Origin: Chroococcidiopsis sp. CCMEE 29
GTDB lineage: Bacteria; Cyanobacteriota; Cyanobacteriia; Cyanobacteriales; Chroococcidiopsidaceae
Length of the DNA stretch: 64,000 nucleotides
NCBI RefSeq assembly: GCF_023558375.1
Contig: NZ_CP083761.1
Location: 372,001 to 436,000 of the forward strand
Direction of reading: 5' to 3'
Positions 60,573 through 64,000 of the stretch are shown here, in pieces; position 1 is the stretch's first letter, and each line of letters opens with the position of its first letter. The translations under genes were made by a program, and so were the position numbers. Under the pieces are notes generated by a model. The model made no database searches and was not told the DNA's origin. It saw only the letters and a program-made list of their open reading frames with translations.

Positions 60573-61046
60573 ATGCTTCACCACATCTCTGTTGCAGTTG
60601 ATAACCCGCTTCACGTTGCCAAAGTACTATCCGAAGTTTGGAACGGAAAGTTTTTCCCGTTTCCACCGCATCCAGGTAGCTATATTGTCCTTGCTGGCGA
60701 TCAGCACGGTACAGCGATTGAACTCTATCCCGCCGCGACAGAATTGATTCCAGGCGAAAGTGAGGTAGAGTTCTCCCAAACCAGCTTTCCCCGCCATTTT
60801 ACGGGAATTCATGCAGCAATTTCTGTCCCGATTAGCCAGAAGAAAATTGAGGAAATTGGTGGTCGTGAGGGCTGGATAGTATTACTTTGCAATCGAGGTC
60901 CATTTCAGGTGGTTGAATTCTGGGTTGAAAATAAACTAATGCTAGAATTTCTACCTCCAGCGTTGACCCCTCAATACTTAACGTTTATGCAGCCACAGAA
61001 CTTTGAACAGCTTTTTGCTACATCTGCGGTTGCAACAAGCTCATAA
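60573..61046 (+). CDS. VOC/glyoxalase-superfamily-like protein
   Basis: 157 residues, beginning MLHHISVAVDNPLHVAKVLSEV as in vicinal-oxygen-chelate proteins (His at the first metal position), then GSYIVLAGDQHGTAIELYPA with a second His/Glu pair and FTGIHAAISVPI for the third strand. GGREGWIVLLCNRGPFQVVE and EFWVENKLMLEFLPP complete the fold. The enzymatic activity is unknown; similar small proteins are common in cyanobacteria. A good Shine-Dalgarno (AGGAG) lies upstream. It is convergent with the carotenoid oxygenase gene. Confidence 0.72.
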   Translation: MLHHISVAVDNPLHVAKVLSEVWNGKFFPFPPHPGSYIVLAGDQHGTAIELYPAATELIPGESEVEFSQTSFPRHFTGIHAAISVPISQKKIEEIGGREGWIVLLCNRGPFQVVEFWVENKLMLEFLPPALTPQYLTFMQPQNFEQLFATSAVATSS

Positions 61047-61055
61047 GTACCAAAT

Positions 61056-62513
61056 TTACGCTGGCTTCCAGCAGCCATGAAAATCCATCGGCACGACGTT
61101 AGGTAATCCTAATCTACAAAGTGGCTGATCTAGGCGATCGCTATCAAATAGCCAAACTTCGCTAGTGTCAGTGTTGCCATCATACACAAGTGTGACTATC
61201 CAACCCTGCTCAGGATTTTGCGGATCTGGCGCATAGATCGGTTCCATTGGATAGCGGTTTTCTCCCAAGTCAGCTACAGTTAGTGTTTCGGTTTGATAGT
61301 CAAAGCGAGCGATCGCCCCAAACATTTCTTGGCTAATATCTACCCCTTGTCGGTGTACAGAGAGAAAAGTTGGAGAGAGAGATTGCCCCACTAGATGTGG
61401 TAGCACAACTGGAAATTCACACGGTCTGTCTAAAACTTGCTGGATTGCCGTTATTCCAGCTATGGGATCGAGATGCACTTGCCACAGCGTACTCTTAGCA
61501 GTAGTGTGGGTTTGACCTGTAGCTACTTCCTTGAGATATTGATTGGTCTGGAAGTCTTCATACCGGACAACATCCACAATCACTGACCCGCTAGCATCGA
61601 CATAACCATTAGCGAAATGCCACTGATACCAGGGTTCTGTTTCACCGCGACTTACTACGGATAGAGTTTCCCGGTCTACAACCATAAATTGAGTTCCTAG
61701 CTGTGGTTGCCACTCCAAGCCATCACTGAAGCTACTTAGTCCAGCTAGCACTGGGAGAGTATTCAACCGCACTGGGGGAATGAAAAATACTAGGTACTGC
61801 CCTGCGAGGACAAAATCATGCACCAGAGGAACGCCTTCTAGGGTCACTGCTGCTTTTTGCACAATCTTGCCAGTGCGATCGCTTTTATAGAGATTCAAGT
61901 GAGCATTGAGTCCAGGACTGATGCCAAAGTTAAATACTTCTCCGGTATGCGGATCTCGCTTGTAGTGGGCGGAGTAAGTTAATCCATTATTTAGCCCTGT
62001 TAAGTCATCTTCTCCGCGAGTTTCTAGAGTCTGCAAGTCTAGTGCGTAGGGTTTACCTCCTTCCCACAGCGCTAAGAGTTTATCTGGTAGCGCCAGCACT
62101 GAGGTGTTGGCTACGTTCTTAATTGGTTTAAACCATTGATTCCAGATTGGACCGGGTGTGGTCATGCCATAGTTACCGTAGAGAAGTTGATCCGCTGCTA
62201 CTTCTTCTTTGTATTCTTTTGTTTGAACGTAGCGATACAGTCCGGTTGCTCCCGCATCAGTAAAATGCACTGCAAGAATTGCACCATCGCCATCAAACCA
62301 GTGTCCCATCCGCTTGCCACCACGTTCTAACCTAGCTGGACCATTGCGGTAGAGTGTGCCGCGCAAGCCTGCTGGGATCTCACCAGAAAGGATAGGTAAG
62401 GCAGTGGAGGGAAACTCTGCGACGGGTTGGGCGATTGCTTTTGCCCAAGCTTTCTGTGTTGACGGTTTGCTTGTTGTGTGCATTCTTAGGCTAGTCACTG
62501 TGCTAACAACCAA
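61056..62513 (-). CDS. Carotenoid cleavage oxygenase
   Basis: 485 residues, a seven-bladed propeller with the four iron-binding histidines of the family: AHYKRDPHTGEVF, LVHDFVLAGQYLVFF, QWHFANGYVDASG and the C-terminal MDFHGCW. The N-terminal LRGTLYRNGPARLERGGKRMGHWFDGDGAI is the family signature. It cleaves carotenoids or apocarotenoids with O2, giving retinal-like products; the closest known cyanobacterial relatives are the apocarotenoid oxygenases (Synechocystis sll1541 and others). The preferred substrate cannot be told. Probably soluble or membrane-associated. Confidence 0.92.
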   Translation of the reverse strand: MVVSTVTSLRMHTTSKPSTQKAWAKAIAQPVAEFPSTALPILSGEIPAGLRGTLYRNGPARLERGGKRMGHWFDGDGAILAVHFTDAGATGLYRYVQTKEYKEEVAADQLLYGNYGMTTPGPIWNQWFKPIKNVANTSVLALPDKLLALWEGGKPYALDLQTLETRGEDDLTGLNNGLTYSAHYKRDPHTGEVFNFGISPGLNAHLNLYKSDRTGKIVQKAAVTLEGVPLVHDFVLAGQYLVFFIPPVRLNTLPVLAGLSSFSDGLEWQPQLGTQFMVVDRETLSVVSRGETEPWYQWHFANGYVDASGSVIVDVVRYEDFQTNQYLKEVATGQTHTTAKSTLWQVHLDPIAGITAIQQVLDRPCEFPVVLPHLVGQSLSPTFLSVHRQGVDISQEMFGAIARFDYQTETLTVADLGENRYPMEPIYAPDPQNPEQGWIVTLVYDGNTDTSEVWLFDSDRLDQPLCRLGLPNVVPMDFHGCWKPA

Positions 62514-62735
62514 AGTTTCTACTTTAATTCGATTGTGATTGTGACTGGCTTTTCATACCTCATCCAGAAGTTAAATCAATCGACTTGTTGCAAAAGTACC
62601 TAGCCAACTCAATTCGCGGCTACACAAGCTAAGTCTGCCGGCGCGGACTGCCTCCGCAGGCTTTGTTAGTAAAATGATGCAGGACAAATTTCTAAGCTTG
62701 CTGTCTAAAATCATCTCTAATTCCAAATTTAGCCA

Positions 62736-63629
62736 ATGAATGCTCTGATCCAAGAAATTCAATCGAGTTTGCTGCATCTAGTTGGTAATAGTATTGAAGC
62801 GCTGCCAGCCTTCTTAGCGGCGATCGCCATCCTCTTGATAACCCGCTATGCAGCCACTGCAACTCGGAGAATGTCTGGTATCGCGGGAAAACGGATGCTA
62901 AAAAGTACATCTTTGCGATTGCTGCTAGTGCAGACCACTTACGTGGCAACTTGGGTAGCAGGAGTCTTGTTCGCCTGTGTCATTGCTTTTCCAGACTTAC
63001 GGCTAGGAGACATCATTGGTCTTTTAGGTTTGGGTTCAGTAGCGTTTGGCTTCGCTTTTCAGGATATTTTTAAGAATTTCTTAGCCGGGATACTGCTGTT
63101 ATTGGATGAGCCGTTTCGTTTAGGCGATCAGATAATTGTTAAGGACTTTGAAGGTACAGTTGAAGAGATTTCTATTCGCTCTACCCAACTCATAACTTAT
63201 CAGGGAGAGCGAGTCGTAATACCTAATTCCATTGTATTTACCAGTCCCGTGCAGGTACTTACAGCCATGTCTCACCGTCGGACTGATTTAGAGTTAGGAG
63301 TTGACTATAATACTGACCTAGCCAGCGCTATTCCAATTCTGCTTGAAACTTTAAGTAGCGTCCAGGGAGTTGTATCCAAGCCAGCACCAGAAGTAGAGGC
63401 GGTAGGTTTTGGTGATAGCTCGATTGACCTGATGGTACGTTACTGGTCATTGCCACAAAAAGTACACGTGCGCCATACCAGAAGTCGGGTTATTGTTGCA
63501 CTCAAACAAGCGTGCGATCGCGCTGGCATTAATATTCCCTATCCAATTCGTACAGTTTACTACTACGACCAGGAGCAGTTCAGTGACTACCTTCCTGCCT
63601 CAGCTGATGGCAATTCAACTAAAGCATGA
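62736..63629 (+). CDS. MscS-family mechanosensitive channel
   Basis: 297 residues. Two to three membrane helices in the first 120, then the pore-lining/MscS signature GLLGLGSVAFGFAFQDIFKNFLAGILLLLDEPFRLGDQI (parts), followed by the beta domain VKDFEGTVEEISIRSTQLITYQGERVVIPNS and a C-terminal alpha/beta domain ending IPYPIRTVYYY. Releases solutes from the cytoplasm on osmotic downshock. Length matches E. coli MscS (286). The next gene starts 91 bp downstream on the same strand. Confidence 0.93.
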   Translation: MNALIQEIQSSLLHLVGNSIEALPAFLAAIAILLITRYAATATRRMSGIAGKRMLKSTSLRLLLVQTTYVATWVAGVLFACVIAFPDLRLGDIIGLLGLGSVAFGFAFQDIFKNFLAGILLLLDEPFRLGDQIIVKDFEGTVEEISIRSTQLITYQGERVVIPNSIVFTSPVQVLTAMSHRRTDLELGVDYNTDLASAIPILLETLSSVQGVVSKPAPEVEAVGFGDSSIDLMVRYWSLPQKVHVRHTRSRVIVALKQACDRAGINIPYPIRTVYYYDQEQFSDYLPASADGNSTKA

Positions 63630-63720
63630 AATTTCTATGGAAGTCATAGCTACATAATAAGAGATGCTTTAGACCGTCGTAAGAATTTGCCTTGTCAATG
63701 TCCTGCCAGATAACAGAGCA

Positions 63721-64000
63721 ATGAATCGAGTCTTTTCACCTCTCCAACAATTCCTCATCACCTGGCTGCTGTTCCTAGTAACAGGTTGGGTGACACTAAG
63801 AGCCATGAGCTACGTGGGTGAGCTACTTAGCATTTTAATCACGGCAGGGCTGATTGCTTTTTTTCTCAACTATGCCGTCGCTGTTCTGCGACCCTTCTTA
63901 CCTCGGACTTTAGCAGCGGTACTCGTCTATTTAGTGACGGGTTTGGCGGTTGTAATTCTTGCCTTGACACTAGTGCCGCTGGTGTTTAACCAAGCGCGGC
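63721..64000 (+). CDS. AI-2E-family (UPF0118) transporter, 5' part
   Basis: An open frame from the ATG at 63721 to the right edge encodes MNRVFSPLQQFLITWLLFLV, VTLRAMSYVGELLSILITAGLIAFFLNY and VAVLRPFLPRTLAAVLVYLVTGLAVVI, that is, hydrophobic helices with the YAVxxLRPFLPRTLAAxLV pattern of PerM/AI-2E-type exporters. These are about 350 residues long, so roughly 270 are beyond the window. The transported substrate is unknown. Confidence 0.8.
   Translation, partial: MNRVFSPLQQFLITWLLFLVTGWVTLRAMSYVGELLSILITAGLIAFFLNYAVAVLRPFLPRTLAAVLVYLVTGLAVVILALTLVPLVFNQAR

Overview
The window is chromosomal DNA from a cyanobacterium. Dense HIP1 octamers (GCGATCGC), heptameric AAAATCC/AAAATCT short tandem repeats, a HemJ-type protoporphyrinogen oxidase, a geranylgeranyl-reductase-family flavoprotein and a carotenoid oxygenase all point there. 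The gene content suits a large-genome Chroococcidiopsis- or Nostocales-like organism, but the genus is not certain. No rRNA, tRNA or CRISPR array was seen.

Layout. 1-0.8 kb: the end of a di-haem cytochrome c peroxidase-like gene. 1-6 kb: an NAD cluster on the minus strand (nicotinate phosphoribosyltransferase, nadD, an NrtR-like degenerate Nudix regulator, a PchB-like chorismate mutase, nadE). 6-7 kb: a geranylgeranyl-reductase-family flavoprotein. 7.4-19.6 kb: a polysaccharide/glycan island with an ABC exporter, a GT2 and a CgeB-like transferase on the minus strand. Divergent from these is a tightly overlapping plus-strand operon: SDR epimerase, glycosidase-epimerase fusion, B12/radical SAM protein, GT4 and two CgeB-like transferases.

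19.7-45.9 kb: an iron-siderophore island, all on the minus strand. It is three repeats of AraC regulator, AMIN/TonB-dependent receptor and FecB-like lipoprotein. The repeats carry extra cargo: sucrase/ferredoxin-like proteins (one intact, one frameshifted), a heterodimeric ABC exporter-fold pair and an MFS exporter. Each receptor gene is preceded by the same two-part non-coding signature, a pair of direct repeats 21-22 bp apart and then a CTTCTTGAGAAG-like element. One receptor gene has an in-frame stop just after its signal peptide. The island is split at 36.8-39.7 kb by an HTH gene plus a cytosine-5 methyltransferase gene broken by a TnpB element, followed by a toxin-antitoxin pair that ends in an integron-type attC site.

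46-53 kb: a two-domain gamma-carbonic-anhydrase-like protein, a creatininase-family enzyme and two paralogous secreted glycosidase-like genes. One of these is interrupted by an IS1-family element with a clean 8-bp target duplication. 53.8-64 kb: QueA-like, GNAT, SDR, FadE-type acyl-CoA dehydrogenase, HemJ, VOC-like, carotenoid oxygenase and MscS genes, and the start of an AI-2E-family transporter.

The most noteworthy items are the attC-bounded toxin-antitoxin cassette, the shared receptor operators, the carbonic anhydrase whose zinc ligands are split between two domains, and the permease-less siderophore operon ending in an ABC exporter heterodimer. Repeat sequences also appear to have been inserted in frame into nadE and an ABC transporter gene.
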